64,000 bases of DNA from Desulfovibrio mangrovi. GTDB lineage: Bacteria > Desulfobacterota > Desulfovibrionia > Desulfovibrionales > Desulfovibrionaceae. A model generated the notes under the pieces. That model did not search any database and was not told the origin of the DNA. It worked only from the letters and a program-made list of their open reading frames with translations. The stretch lies in the NCBI RefSeq assembly GCF_026230175.1, contig NZ_CP104208.1, forward strand, positions 1,116,001 through 1,180,000, read 5' to 3'. The position numbers and the translations under genes are program-made. This document shows positions 27,744-37,052 of the stretch, in pieces; the stretch's first letter is position 1; each line of letters starts with the position of its first letter.

Positions 27744-29513
27744 CTAGCTTTCGTAGTACGAACGCAGCGTCTGGCTACGCACAGGATGGCGAAGCTTTCG
27801 AAGCGCCTTGGCTTCGATCTGACGGATACGTTCACGAGTAACGTTGAAGAGCTTGCCCACTTCTTCCAGCGTGTGGTCGGACTTTTCGCCGATGCCGAAA
27901 CGCTTGCGCAGTACCTGCTCCTCACGGGGAGTCAGATCTGCCAGCACGCTGGCAATCTGCTCGCCGAGCTTGGTGTTAACCACTTCTTCGGCAGGCGCAA
28001 CAGCCTTCTTGTCTTCAATGAAATCGCCAAGGCTGGAATCTTCTTCGTCGCCAATGGGAGTTTCAAGAGAAATCGGCTCCTTGGCAATCTTGAGGACCTT
28101 CTTCACCTTGTCGATGGGATAGTCCATACGCTCCGCAATTTCTTCAGGAGTGGGGTCACGTCCCAGTTCCTGAACAAGGTAGCGGGAAGTGCGGATAAGC
28201 TTGTTGATCGTTTCGATCATGTGCACCGGAATACGGATGGTGCGCGCCTGATCCGCAATAGCGCGGGTGATGGCCTGACGAATCCACCATGTGGCGTACG
28301 TGGAGAACTTGTAGCCACGCTGGTATTCGAACTTGTCCACCGCCTTCATGAGACCGATGTTGCCTTCCTGGATCAGGTCGAGGAACTGCAGGCCACGGTT
28401 GGTGTACTTCTTGGCGATGCTCACCACGAGGCGCAGGTTGGAACGGATAAGTTCCTGCTTGGCACGCATGGCGGCGCTGTTGCCGCGCTTGATGCGCCAG
28501 AGCACTTCCTCAAGATCGGTCACGTTGTGACAGCACTTTTCCTGCAGGCGCTTGAGGATTTCGATCTTGCCCATGATCATTTCCTTGAAGGAGAACAGCT
28601 CCTCCACGGTCAGGCCAAGCTCGTCCGCAGCAACAACAGGATTGATTTCACGTTCCTCCAGCTTGGAGAACAGGGTCTGAATATCAGCCTGCGTCTTGCC
28701 GGTGGAAAGGATATACGCGGAAAGATCGCGCTGACAGTTATGCATCTGTCGCACATAGTCTTCCACAGTCTCGATAATGCGGTCGATGAGCGTCTTTTCC
28801 AGCTTGATGTCGCGCAGACGAAGGACGATCTCTTCCTTGTAGCTGATGATTTCCTTCTGCAGGCCGGCAACACGCTTGTCCAGCGTGGCGCACTCGTCCA
28901 GCTTCAGGTAAATCTTCTTGCGCTTCTTGTAGACGGACTTGATCTCATCAAGCAGCTTGATAACGCGTTCGCGCTGGTTGAGCTCGTCTTCGCTGGGATC
29001 ATCTTCCTCAATGGTTTTAACCACATCCTTCAACTTGATGCGGTTTTCCTTGAGGTCGTCACCCACATGGATAAGCTCTTCAACAGCAACGGGCACTTCA
29101 ACAAGGGCGTACAGTACGTCCTGCTCGCCCATTTCTATCTTCTTGGCGATGACAACTTCACCGTCACGGTCCAGCAGGGGCACAGCTCCCATTTCCCGCA
29201 GATACATGCGCACGGGGTCCGTGCTGCGGGTGGCGTAATCGGCAGAATCTTCATCGTCAGTCAGTTCAATATCGACCTCACCGGCATCCTCGTCAGACTC
29301 GCTGGGCGTAACGGCAATGGCCTTGCCTTCTTTTTCCGTGTCGACAATGGCAATGTCGAGCTGGTCAAAGATGCCGATGATCTCTTCGATCTGCTCAGGC
29401 GTGTTGACTTCGGCAGGCAGCGCCTTGTTGACCTCGTCAAAAGTCAAAAAGCCGCTGACCTTACCCTTGGCGATGAGGGTTTTGATCTGCTGGATGTCCT
29501 TAATATTCCCCAT
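27744..29513 (-). CDS. rpoD: RNA polymerase primary sigma factor RpoD (sigma-70)
   Basis: 589 residues, full length. Region 1.1 is at the N-terminus and a non-conserved acidic/helical insert lies between regions 1.2 and 2. Region 2 has [31 protein letters not shown] and [15 protein letters not shown]. Region 3 has HMIETINKL, and region 4 has [20 protein letters not shown]. This is the housekeeping sigma factor. Its start overlaps the end of dnaG by 14 nt, so the two are translationally linked in the rpsU-yqeY-mutS2-dnaG-rpoD cluster. Confidence 0.98.
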   Translation of the reverse strand: MGNIKDIQQIKTLIAKGKVSGFLTFDEVNKALPAEVNTPEQIEEIIGIFDQLDIAIVDTEKEGKAIAVTPSESDEDAGEVDIELTDDEDSADYATRSTDPVRMYLREMGAVPLLDRDGEVVIAKKIEMGEQDVLYALVEVPVAVEELIHVGDDLKENRIKLKDVVKTIEEDDPSEDELNQRERVIKLLDEIKSVYKKRKKIYLKLDECATLDKRVAGLQKEIISYKEEIVLRLRDIKLEKTLIDRIIETVEDYVRQMHNCQRDLSAYILSTGKTQADIQTLFSKLEEREINPVVAADELGLTVEELFSFKEMIMGKIEILKRLQEKCCHNVTDLEEVLWRIKRGNSAAMRAKQELIRSNLRLVVSIAKKYTNRGLQFLDLIQEGNIGLMKAVDKFEYQRGYKFSTYATWWIRQAITRAIADQARTIRIPVHMIETINKLIRTSRYLVQELGRDPTPEEIAERMDYPIDKVKKVLKIAKEPISLETPIGDEEDSSLGDFIEDKKAVAPAEEVVNTKLGEQIASVLADLTPREEQVLRKRFGIGEKSDHTLEEVGKLFNVTRERIRQIEAKALRKLRHPVRSQTLRSYYES

Positions 29514-31449
29514 TGGACCTCCCCAAGGATTCTTTTAACACACGAAGAAATTCCATATCCGCGTCCGGTTCGCCACCCTGTTTCATATGCCGCATGGCGG
29601 CTACGAGGGATTGCCCTTGCTGCTGGCGGCGGTTTCGTTCCAGAAACTCGCAGACATCACGAAGCTCTTCCTGTTCCTTTTCAGCCGGAACCGAGCTTTC
29701 AACCCTGTTCCGTATCCAAAATTCCTTTTCTTTTCCACTAAGGTACATGGCGACATCGCCTGTACCGTATTCCAGGACCGCCTCCCACAACCGTTCTGCC
29801 CACGGCGACTGCAGCAATTCACGCCCGCCGTGCTCCTCAAGTACGGATTGCAGGTGCGGATAACGCACTAAAAACAAGAGAACAGTTTCTTCCAGCGGCA
29901 CCGCCAACGAAGGCTTTACCGCAGGTGGTTGCGGAACAGACGGCTGGCGACGTGCGCCTCCCCTGTTCCCGGCAGGACCACCGGAGCGTCCGGCAGGAGC
30001 CTGGGCCTGCGCCCCCGACCATCCCTGTCGATCACCCTGTCTATTCTGATACTGACGATTCGGCTTTCCGCCCTGCCGCTGTGCATATGCCGGTCCACCT
30101 GCGGTGCGGCCACCCGCTTCTGGGTGCCAGCCCGGACCGTTTTCTATGCCATATCGGGTAGCGGCCGGTCGCTTCGGAGCCATGGTGCTGCGCAAATCCG
30201 CCTCATCAAGCCCCAAGCCACTGGCAAGCCGGGAAATATAAAACGAGCGCAGCTCAGGCTGCACCAGAGAATCCAGAAATTTCGTCACCCATTCCAGCAC
30301 TTCGCGGGGAGCCCACTGCGAAACCGTGCTCATGCAGTAATCCACACCGTCCGGCGCCGCCTGCAGTTGCTGCTCAAAGGCTTCCGTGCCCTGCCCCTGC
30401 AACAGGCTGTCCACATCCTCGCCATCGGGCATGAGCACCACGCGGCATTGCATGCCCCGGCTCAGGATCATCTCACAGCTTTTGAGGGCCGCTTTTCTGC
30501 CGGCCTCGTCCCCGTCGAAAATAAGATCGATGCTGGAACAGAAACCGCCAAGCCGCTTCACCTGTTCAGGCGTCAGGGCCGTGCCAAGCACCCCGCAGGC
30601 ATTCTCGTAACCGAACTGATGCAGGGTGAGAACGTCCATGTACCCTTCGGTGAGCAACGCGCGCTTCTGGGCAGTAATGGCTCTGCGCGCCTGAAACAGT
30701 CCGTAAAGGTGCTCACCTTTCTTGTAGATGGGCGTATCGCTGCTGTTGATGTACTTTGCCTGTTCCTTGGCCTCATCCTTCACGATGATGCGGCCGCCGA
30801 ACGCGATAACCCGCCCTGCCAGATCCTTGATCGGAAAGATCAGTCTGCCACGGAAACGATCATATATATTGCCACGGTCATTGCGGGAAAGCAGACCGGA
30901 TTCCACGCCCTGCTCCGGGGTAACCCCTTCCGCTTGCAGAGCATCGCCCAGCGAATGCCATTCATCCGGTGCCCAGCCAAGCTCAAAGGCTTCCACAATC
31001 TGCGGCGCCATGGAGCGGCCTGCAATATACTCACGACACTGCGTGCCCTTGGGAGACTGCAGACAAGCCGTGAAATGATTCCGTGCAATATCATACATGC
31101 GCAGGCACTGACGTCTGACATCACGATCCTGCTGCACGCGCGGATCAGGCTTGTATTCCTGAAGCTCCACACCGGCCTCTTCGGCCAGCTGGGCTATGGC
31201 TTCGCGAAACTCGAGGCCATTGATCCGACAGTAAAAATCGATCAGGTCGCCGGATGCATGGCACCCGAAACAATAAAAGAACCCGTCATGTTCATTGATA
31301 GTGAACGAGGGGGTCTTCTCCTGATGGAACGGACACAGACCTTTCCAGCGCCCGCTTACATGCCGCAACTCCATATAGCGCCGCGCCAAGTCTGCGAGGT
31401 TCAAACGGGCCTTGATTTCCCGAACTGCTGAATAGTCCCGACCGCTCAT
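29500..31449 (-). CDS. dnaG: DNA primase DnaG
   Basis: About 649 residues from the chosen ATG (the frame is open 10 codons further). The N-terminal zinc ribbon has [11 protein letters not shown] and CFGCHASGD (about residues 39-64). The catalytic TOPRIM core has [10 protein letters not shown] and [11 protein letters not shown] Gly/Gln/Arg-rich low-complexity linker (about 435-500) joins it to the C-terminal helicase-binding domain. It makes RNA primers at the replication fork. The long unstructured linker is unusual but in frame. The gene overlaps rpoD by 14 nt. Confidence 0.97.
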   Translation of the reverse strand: MSGRDYSAVREIKARLNLADLARRYMELRHVSGRWKGLCPFHQEKTPSFTINEHDGFFYCFGCHASGDLIDFYCRINGLEFREAIAQLAEEAGVELQEYKPDPRVQQDRDVRRQCLRMYDIARNHFTACLQSPKGTQCREYIAGRSMAPQIVEAFELGWAPDEWHSLGDALQAEGVTPEQGVESGLLSRNDRGNIYDRFRGRLIFPIKDLAGRVIAFGGRIIVKDEAKEQAKYINSSDTPIYKKGEHLYGLFQARRAITAQKRALLTEGYMDVLTLHQFGYENACGVLGTALTPEQVKRLGGFCSSIDLIFDGDEAGRKAALKSCEMILSRGMQCRVVLMPDGEDVDSLLQGQGTEAFEQQLQAAPDGVDYCMSTVSQWAPREVLEWVTKFLDSLVQPELRSFYISRLASGLGLDEADLRSTMAPKRPAATRYGIENGPGWHPEAGGRTAGGPAYAQRQGGKPNRQYQNRQGDRQGWSGAQAQAPAGRSGGPAGNRGGARRQPSVPQPPAVKPSLAVPLEETVLLFLVRYPHLQSVLEEHGGRELLQSPWAERLWEAVLEYGTGDVAMYLSGKEKEFWIRNRVESSVPAEKEQEELRDVCEFLERNRRQQQGQSLVAAMRHMKQGGEPDADMEFLRVLKESLGRSNGEY

Positions 31450-31522
31450 GTGAATACTCAAAAGGGTGCGCAAAAGCACACGCCGGTCTCATATTCCAAC
31501 CGGCGGCGTGCAGCAGCCCGTG

Positions 31523-33835
31523 CTATCTGAAATCCACTATGGTCATTCCGTCGCCGCCCATATCCTCCGGTGCAAGCCGGAACTCGGAAACAGCTGGAAA
31601 TTCGCGCAGCAACCGGTGCACTTCCTTACGGAGAATGCCGGTTCCGCGTCCATGAACAATCTCGACCTGTGATACACTGCCAAGCAAGGCTTTATCAAGA
31701 AAACGTGAGAGTTCACTTAATGCTACATCAGTACGCATTCCACGTAAGTCAAGTCTCAACGCAATATTTCTTTCAGCTTTGACCGTGGCGCCGGACACAA
31801 CCGATGCCTTGGGGCCTGCAGAACCCTTTTCGTCAACAAGCGCAAGGTCTTTACCTTCCGCCCACATGGAAACACCGGAAAGATCAATCTTTACCCGATT
31901 GCGACGCCCGTCCACCTCTTCAACCACGCCGACCTTGTTCCAAGGCAGATACGAAAGGCGCTGTCCGGGCTGCACATCTGCAACATTGAAAGGCTTGACT
32001 GCAACAGCAGGTTCGGCAACCGGCTTCACCAGTTTCTCACGGGTCTTGGAAAGCTCTTTCAAAGCCGACTTGTGGCTGACCTTGCCCGCCTTCCAATCCT
32101 TCAGCACGTCCTGCGCCTGTGTCTGCACTTCGGTAAAGAGCTTTTCACGGTCACGTGTAAAACGTTCTTCAAGCTTGTCACGTTTCACCCGAAACTTGTC
32201 TCGCTCCTTGTACAGATTCTCTATCTCCTTCTCACGCGAAACAGCGAGGGAGTTCAGACGATCAATCAGAGCGGAAGTATCTTCGCCATCCATGAGCAGA
32301 TAGCTTTCAGCACGCCTGAGCACCGATTCAGGCATGCCATGCTCACGCGCCACATCAAGCGCCTGCGAAGCGCCTACCTGATCGTAGGCAAGACGGTACA
32401 AAGGCTTCTTGGTGCTGGGATCGAAAAGAACCGAAGCGGCACGCACCTTCTCACGGCTGAGGGCATAGGCCTTCAGAGCGGGGAAGTGCGTGGCGGCAGC
32501 AATGGAAGCATCCTTGTCCAGCAGCTCGTCAATCACCGCCTGAGCAAGAGCAGCCCCCTGTGCGGGGTCAGTACCTGCACCAAATTCGTCGAGAATGACA
32601 AGCGTTTCAGAATCTGCCTTCTCCCACAGCGCACTGAGGTGCTTGATCTGGGCGGTAAAGGTGGACACATGCCCTTCAAGGCTTTGCTCATCGCCGATGA
32701 AGGCAAAGACCCTGGTCCACAGAGGCAAGGTGCTACCGGCAGCCACCGGAACAGGCAGACCACTCATGGCCATGAGCGTAATCAGCCCGACGGTCTTGAG
32801 ACACACGGTCTTGCCGCCCGCGTTGCCACCGCTGATAACCAACGCCTTCTGCCCCGGCTTCAACTGCAGGTTAACGGGCAACGAGCCTTTATCGGTCAGA
32901 GCCAGCAGAGGGTGGCGCGCATCGCGCAAGTTCAGGGGCGTTTCTGCGGAAAGCTCAATGGCGGTGCCGTCAAAAGCCGCAGCCATGGCACACTTGGCCT
33001 GCAGCACATCCACCTTCACCAGAAGGTCGTGCACACCGCGCACGGAAGCGAGCTGAGAACGCACAAGGCCTGTCAGGTAGACAAGCACTTTGCGCTCTTC
33101 TTCACGCTCCTGCTGCTTCAGCTCCTGCAGTTCATTGTTCAGTTCCACAAGGAACAGCGGTTCGAAGTAACAGGTTTCCCCGGTCTGCGAATAATCGTGA
33201 ATGATACCCTGAACACGGCCTTTGAAGTTGCTCTTGAGCGGCAACACGTAACGGTCGTTGGCAAGGGTAAGATACTCGTCCTGCATGTACTGGAGCAGGT
33301 TATAGGTCTGCACCACTTCCTTGACCTTGCGGGTGCAGGTCTGGTGGATGCGGCGCACCTCCTGCCGGACGAGCAGCAACTCGGGCGAACTTTCATCACG
33401 AATCTGGCCGTTGTCGCCTATGCAACGCGCAAGCCCCGACCAAGACTGCCCGGGCCACGGATAGCGGTCCACTGCCTCCTGCAACAGGGGCCACTGCAAG
33501 GAACCGCCGGGAGCGGCAGCAATGGAATCCACCAGCTCCTTGGCCTGCGCTAGCACCTGCCGAAGCGCCCACAGATCGTCCAGATCAAGAACGTTCGCGG
33601 GAGTATCGACATAGTCGAGCATGCCTGAAAGCGGCGGAAACTGGCGCAGACGGAAGGAAGTATACTGAGACCACACCCGGCCCTGACTAAAGAAGTCGAT
33701 CTCTGCACGTGCGGAATCCGGAGACAAAGGCGCTACCTTACGACAGGCTTCGGCTCCGGCATCGGACACGGCGAGTCCGGCAAGATGCGCAAGCACCTTG
33801 TCGAACTCGAGATTCTGAAGAGTACGCTGTTCCAT
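31523..33835 (-). CDS. mutS2: MutS2 family ATPase / endonuclease
   Basis: 770 residues. A MutS-like core and clamp come first, then the ATPase with Walker A VISGGNAGGKTVCLKTV and the Walker B/signature region VILDEFGAGTDPAQGAALA. A coiled-coil (about 510-590) and a KOW-like stretch follow. The C-terminal Smr nuclease domain has LDLRGMRTDVALSELSRF and the VEIVHGRGTGILR motif. MutS2 limits recombination and, in some species, rescues collided ribosomes. It sits 11 nt after yqeY and 73 nt before dnaG in the same direction. Confidence 0.95.
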   Translation of the reverse strand: MEQRTLQNLEFDKVLAHLAGLAVSDAGAEACRKVAPLSPDSARAEIDFFSQGRVWSQYTSFRLRQFPPLSGMLDYVDTPANVLDLDDLWALRQVLAQAKELVDSIAAAPGGSLQWPLLQEAVDRYPWPGQSWSGLARCIGDNGQIRDESSPELLLVRQEVRRIHQTCTRKVKEVVQTYNLLQYMQDEYLTLANDRYVLPLKSNFKGRVQGIIHDYSQTGETCYFEPLFLVELNNELQELKQQEREEERKVLVYLTGLVRSQLASVRGVHDLLVKVDVLQAKCAMAAAFDGTAIELSAETPLNLRDARHPLLALTDKGSLPVNLQLKPGQKALVISGGNAGGKTVCLKTVGLITLMAMSGLPVPVAAGSTLPLWTRVFAFIGDEQSLEGHVSTFTAQIKHLSALWEKADSETLVILDEFGAGTDPAQGAALAQAVIDELLDKDASIAAATHFPALKAYALSREKVRAASVLFDPSTKKPLYRLAYDQVGASQALDVAREHGMPESVLRRAESYLLMDGEDTSALIDRLNSLAVSREKEIENLYKERDKFRVKRDKLEERFTRDREKLFTEVQTQAQDVLKDWKAGKVSHKSALKELSKTREKLVKPVAEPAVAVKPFNVADVQPGQRLSYLPWNKVGVVEEVDGRRNRVKIDLSGVSMWAEGKDLALVDEKGSAGPKASVVSGATVKAERNIALRLDLRGMRTDVALSELSRFLDKALLGSVSQVEIVHGRGTGILRKEVHRLLREFPAVSEFRLAPEDMGGDGMTIVDFR

Positions 33836-33846
33836 GCAGCCAAATA

Positions 33847-34290
33847 CTAGGAAAGCTTTTCGCGAACCAGCGCGCTCAGCTTCTTGCCGTCAACACGTCC
33901 CTTGTAGTTGGCCATGATGGGATTCATCACCTTGCCCATGTCCTTCATGTCCGCGGCACCGGTTTCAGCGATGGTCTCGTCGACCAGCGCAGCCAGTTCC
34001 TCGTCGCTCAGGGGCTGGGGAAGATAGGTCTTGAGCACGTCAAGCTCGGCAGCTTCGATTGCGGCAAGGTCGGGACGGTTGGCAGTATTGTACTGCTCAA
34101 TGGAATCCTGACGCTGCTTGGCCTGTTTCATGATGACGCCGAAGACGTCTTCATCCGTAAGCTCGCGAAGAACTTCAACCTGAAGATTCTTGGTTGCTGT
34201 CTTCAAATGGCGCAGCACACCGAGCTTTACCTGATCCTTAGCTTTGTACGCGGCAATGTAATCCACTTCAATCTGCTTTGCGAGGCTCAT
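33847..34290 (-). CDS. yqeY: GatB/YqeY domain protein
   Basis: 147 residues consisting of one GatB/YqeY helical domain (LGVLRHLKTATKN; ELDVLKTYLPQPLSDEEL; MGKVMNPIMANYKGRVDGK). The domain is also found at the C-terminus of GatB and of some glutaminyl-tRNA synthetases, where it touches tRNA. The free-standing protein has no firmly assigned role. The ATG at 34290 follows an AGGT element; the frame upstream to 34371 lies in the leader. It sits between rpsU and mutS2, the common proteobacterial position. Confidence 0.92.
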   Translation of the reverse strand: MSLAKQIEVDYIAAYKAKDQVKLGVLRHLKTATKNLQVEVLRELTDEDVFGVIMKQAKQRQDSIEQYNTANRPDLAAIEAAELDVLKTYLPQPLSDEELAALVDETIAETGAADMKDMGKVMNPIMANYKGRVDGKKLSALVREKLS

Positions 34291-34323
34291 GGCGGTGACC
34301 TGTGATGGTGGGGGGTGTAAAGA

Positions 34324-34359
34324 ATAAGGCGGGGACTCGAAACTAACCGAATCCCCGCT
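34324..34359 (-). terminator. Probable attenuating hairpin between rpsU and yqeY
   Basis: On the minus strand GCGGGGA and TCCCCGC pair with further inner pairing, followed by the T-rich stretch CCTTATTCTTT. It may partly uncouple the abundant S21 message from yqeY-mutS2-dnaG-rpoD. Confidence 0.5.
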
Positions 34360-34414
34360 ATAGTGCACCATGATATGCTACATGAATGCTCCCGCTTACG
34401 CGGGTTACGCGAGG

Positions 34415-34618
34415 CTAGCTCGCGTTCATCTTTCTCATCTTCTTAACAAGACGCTTGCGTGCGGCGGCTTTTTTCTTCTTGCGCATCACGCTGGGCTTTT
34501 CGAAGTGCTGACGCTTCTTCATTTCGGAGAGAACACCAGCCTTCTCAACCTGCTTCTTGAAACGACGAAGCGCGATGTCGAAGTTGTAGTCACCTTCTTC
34601 AAGGAATACACCGGGCAT
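34415..34618 (-). CDS. rpsU: 30S ribosomal protein S21
   Basis: 67 residues, very basic, with the S21 pattern [20 protein letters not shown] followed by a Lys/Arg-rich helix ([18 protein letters not shown]). S21 sits near the anti-Shine-Dalgarno end of 16S rRNA and helps initiation. The start ATG at 34618 is preceded by GGTGG. It is the first gene of the macromolecular synthesis cluster that ends with rpoD. Confidence 0.96.
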   Translation of the reverse strand: MPGVFLEEGDYNFDIALRRFKKQVEKAGVLSEMKKRQHFEKPSVMRKKKKAAARKRLVKKMRKMNAS

Positions 34619-34727
34619 TAAAAATCACCACCTTCATGCAATTGTCCCCTGAACGACAAAAGTCGCCAAGGCAAGAAGACTTGATACCCCCTCACCTTTT
34701 TCTTGGCAAGCATTTTGTTGATCGGGC

Positions 34728-34760
34728 AACAAAAAAGGCCTGTTCCGAAGAACAGGCCTT
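34728..34760 (-). terminator. Rho-independent terminator after the small His-rich membrane protein gene
   Basis: On the minus strand an 11-bp stem (34735-34745 with 34750-34760, 4-nt loop) is followed by a T-run, about 20 nt beyond the stop of the 63-codon gene. Confidence 0.9.
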
Positions 34761-34780
34761 CATACCAGACAGTAACGATT

Positions 34781-34972
34781 CTAGTGGCTACCGTGTCCGT
34801 GCCCGTGTTCGTCCTGACGTGCCTGCATAACGGACTTCAGGATGACATAACCGAGACCGGAACAGAGAACAAAGAGAACAGCGTACAGAACACCAAAAAA
34901 TACGAAATGGTCAGCCATCCACCACGGAACATCCATGGGCAGGGGGCTTTGAATTGTTTCACCGTGCAGCAT
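34781..34972 (-). CDS. Small single-span membrane protein with His-rich tail
   Basis: 63 residues. A short amphipathic N-terminus is followed by one strong membrane helix (about 21-46, FFGVLYAVLFVLCSGLGYV). The polar C-terminal tail ends in repeated His-Gly (EHGHGHGSH). The gene lies 17 nt after HU on the same strand and has its own strong terminator, which supports it being real. The His tail suggests metal binding, but that is inference. I know of no named family. A GGCCTCCGAAG-like leader lies upstream, but the ribosome site is weak. Confidence 0.68.
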   Translation of the reverse strand: MLHGETIQSPLPMDVPWWMADHFVFFGVLYAVLFVLCSGLGYVILKSVMQARQDEHGHGHGSH

Positions 34973-34989
34973 TTGGGCCTCCGAAGCTA

Positions 34990-35262
34990 CTACTTAATAG
35001 CTTCCTTAAGAAGCTTGCCGGGGCGGAACTTTACCACCTTGGCGGCGGGAATGGAAATTTCAGCACCGGTACGGGGATTGCGACCCTTGCGCTCCTTGCG
35101 CTCTTCGACAACAAAAGTGCCGAAACCGGTCAGAGTGAGCTTGCCTTCCTTGACCAGGACATCTTCCACAGCGTCAATGAAAGCGTTAAGGGAACGCTCA
35201 GCATTGGCCTTGGTCAGGTTCGCCTTCTCAGCAATCTTTTCAATAAGATCCGCTTTAGTCAT
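34990..35262 (-). CDS. HU family DNA-binding protein
   Basis: 90 residues: the helical dimerisation part (TKADLIEKIAEKANLTKANA), then the beta-arm signature GRNPRTGAEISIPA and the terminal VVKFRPGKLLKEAI. It bends and compacts DNA in the nucleoid. I take the ATG at 35262 because a GGAGG sits about 8 nt before it. A second in-frame ATG at 35271 touches that ribosome site and is unlikely. Gene order on this strand is HU, then the 63-residue membrane protein. Confidence 0.95.
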   Translation of the reverse strand: MTKADLIEKIAEKANLTKANAERSLNAFIDAVEDVLVKEGKLTLTGFGTFVVEERKERKGRNPRTGAEISIPAAKVVKFRPGKLLKEAIK

Positions 35263-35416
35263 CTGCCACATCCTCCTCTCTGGGGTTTACCAAATAACAC
35301 GCTTGGCAAAAAATATATCACCTAGGGCTCATTCACGCACCGAGGTGACTTTGAGATTTTTTTCTCAAACCCAGAAAACCCTTATCAGATGCGTAAATCT
35401 GGCGCAACGGTAAATA

Positions 35417-35436
35417 TTGCCTACCCAAGTAGGCAA
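35417..35436. repeat. Perfect 8-bp inverted repeat between HU and rsmA
   Basis: TTGCCTAC and GTAGGCAA are separated by CCAA. Outside them GGTAAA (left) and TTTACC (right) extend the symmetry. It lies just after the rsmA stop and about 155 nt before the HU start. It lacks the T-run of a clear terminator, so it could be an operator, a weak terminator or an RNA-stability element. Confidence 0.5.
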
Positions 35437-35456
35437 ACACCATTTTACCCTTCAAG

Positions 35457-36275
35457 TCAAGCAGGAATCCAATTTTTTACGGTAGTTGCGAGTATCTGGA
35501 ACTGTCTTGGTGAAAGGTTCTCAGGCCGGGCCGTGGGGAGCACTCCTGCCGCCGCAAAGGCTTCGTCCAATTTTTCACCAAAATAACCACGCAAAATAGT
35601 TTGCATTTGCTTTCTTCGCTGCTGAAAACACACCTTGATAATCCACGACAAGGCAGTCGGATCAAAATCCAGCTCATGCTTGGGGAACGGCTCAAAACGC
35701 AGCACTGCAGAATCCACTTTGGGGCGCGGCTTGAAGACCGTGGGTGGCACGATAAAGGCCCTTTTAAGCTTGCAGAAACTCTGCAGCCAGACGGAGAGAC
35801 CGCCGTACTGTTTGGAGTCCGGCGCGGCGGTGATTCTGTCCCCCACTTCCTTCTGGATCATGAAGACCGCCCTGACCAGTCCGGGAGCCCTGCTGAGGAT
35901 GTCCCACATAAGCGGCGATGCCACATTGTAGGGCAAATTGCCGATGACCTTCCATGAAGGCCCCTCGGCGAGGTTCTCCCACGGAAAAAGCAGGGCATCG
36001 GTCAGCACCACGTTCAACTCAGGTTCTCCGCTCGGAGGATGCTTCCGGTGCTCCGTCGCCCAGTGGTAGTCCTTTTCCAGAATGGTGAACCACTGTGGTG
36101 CGCGCGCATGGATGAGGTGCGTCAAGGCGCCGGGACCAGGGCCTATTTCAATCACCCTGTCATCGGACGTGATGCCGAGTTCATCGACAATACGGTTGGC
36201 AATATTCTTGTCTTGAAGAAAATTCTGGCCGAGACTCTTTTTGGCACGAGGGCCGGAGTGAATATCAAGGGTCAT
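35457..36275 (-). CDS. rsmA: 16S rRNA dimethyladenosine transferase RsmA (KsgA)
   Basis: 272 residues. The N-terminal motif KKSLGQNFLQDKNIANRIV is followed by the SAM-binding IEIGPGPGALT, the catalytic NLPYNVA, and a C-terminal helical domain. It dimethylates two adjacent adenines in helix 45 of 16S rRNA during 30S maturation. The ATG at 36275 begins the family sequence. The frame is open 47 codons further upstream, but those residues do not look like RsmA. It follows the DUF2062 gene by 94 nt. Confidence 0.95.
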   Translation of the reverse strand: MTLDIHSGPRAKKSLGQNFLQDKNIANRIVDELGITSDDRVIEIGPGPGALTHLIHARAPQWFTILEKDYHWATEHRKHPPSGEPELNVVLTDALLFPWENLAEGPSWKVIGNLPYNVASPLMWDILSRAPGLVRAVFMIQKEVGDRITAAPDSKQYGGLSVWLQSFCKLKRAFIVPPTVFKPRPKVDSAVLRFEPFPKHELDFDPTALSWIIKVCFQQRRKQMQTILRGYFGEKLDEAFAAAGVLPTARPENLSPRQFQILATTVKNWIPA

Positions 36276-36369
36276 GCAGGAACATCCTGTCGGAGGTAAA
36301 AAATAGAAGCAGACAACTGCAGAAAACAACAGCCCCGAATGCCAACCGCACCCTGCACCGGAGGGGGAG

Positions 36370-37005
36370 CTAGTGGGAAGAATCTGAAGAAATGCCGCTG
36401 GCCTTACCGGAATCACGCATGGCAGCGACCGAATCAGCAGCTCCGCCAGCAGAATTGGTCAGCTGACTGTCCAGCCCACCCTGCCCTGCAGCAGCTGCTG
36501 CCAACTCGCGTTCGGCCTTTTTCTTCTGATATTTCTTGATCAGCCTGATCATGCGCTTCTGCCTGTAACTGTTCACAATCCTGAAGGACACGACATACGT
36601 AACAAAAGCACCGGGCACGCCAAGAATGACTCCACCTGTGAACATGACCACCACAAGCCCCCAGCCCTGCTGAATCATGGACTCAAGCTCAAGGTGGTGA
36701 AAGTCCAGCTCGGGGGTATCCACAGGCATGAAGAAGCGCCCCACATAGTAGAGCATGGTATAAAAGGGAATCAGATTGACGGGGTTGGAAATCCACGTTC
36801 CAAGCGCAGCAGGAATCTTACTGGCTCTGAACACAAAGGCAAAAGCCAGGGCGATAACGGTCTGAAACGGAATAACGGGCAGAAAGCCCACAAAAACTCC
36901 CACAGCCAACCCCATGGCAACGGCATGCGTAGAGGCCTTCAGGCGCATGACCCGAAGGTAATTGTATCTGAGTGACCGCTTTAATGTTTCCCACCACTGC
37001 TGCAC
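36370..37005 (-). CDS. DUF2062 membrane protein
   Basis: 211 residues. The DUF2062 core spans about residues 20-165: STHAVAMGLAVGVFVGFLPV, the conserved WISNPVNLIPFY, and three hydrophobic helices. It is followed by a basic Lys/Arg-rich helix and an Ala/Gly/Ser-rich tail. This is an inner-membrane family of unknown function, sometimes fused to glycosyltransferases. The gene lies 47 nt after fusA on the same strand; a functional link to its neighbours is not evident. Confidence 0.85.
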   Translation of the reverse strand: MQQWWETLKRSLRYNYLRVMRLKASTHAVAMGLAVGVFVGFLPVIPFQTVIALAFAFVFRASKIPAALGTWISNPVNLIPFYTMLYYVGRFFMPVDTPELDFHHLELESMIQQGWGLVVVMFTGGVILGVPGAFVTYVVSFRIVNSYRQKRMIRLIKKYQKKKAERELAAAAAGQGGLDSQLTNSAGGAADSVAAMRDSGKASGISSDSSH

Positions 37006-37052
37006 GAGTCAGAATCTCCCTGAAAGTTCGACGAGGTCTAAATCAAGATCGA

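Noticed and set aside
27786-29741. 651-codon open frame opposite rpoD and the dnaG end
   Set aside because: Antisense shadow of rpoD caused by codon bias; no family resemblance and no ribosome site.
29929-31431. 500-codon open frame opposite dnaG
   Set aside because: Antisense shadow of dnaG with shadow-like composition.
32072-33553. 493-codon open frame opposite mutS2
   Set aside because: Antisense shadow; the ATPase and Smr motifs are on the minus strand.
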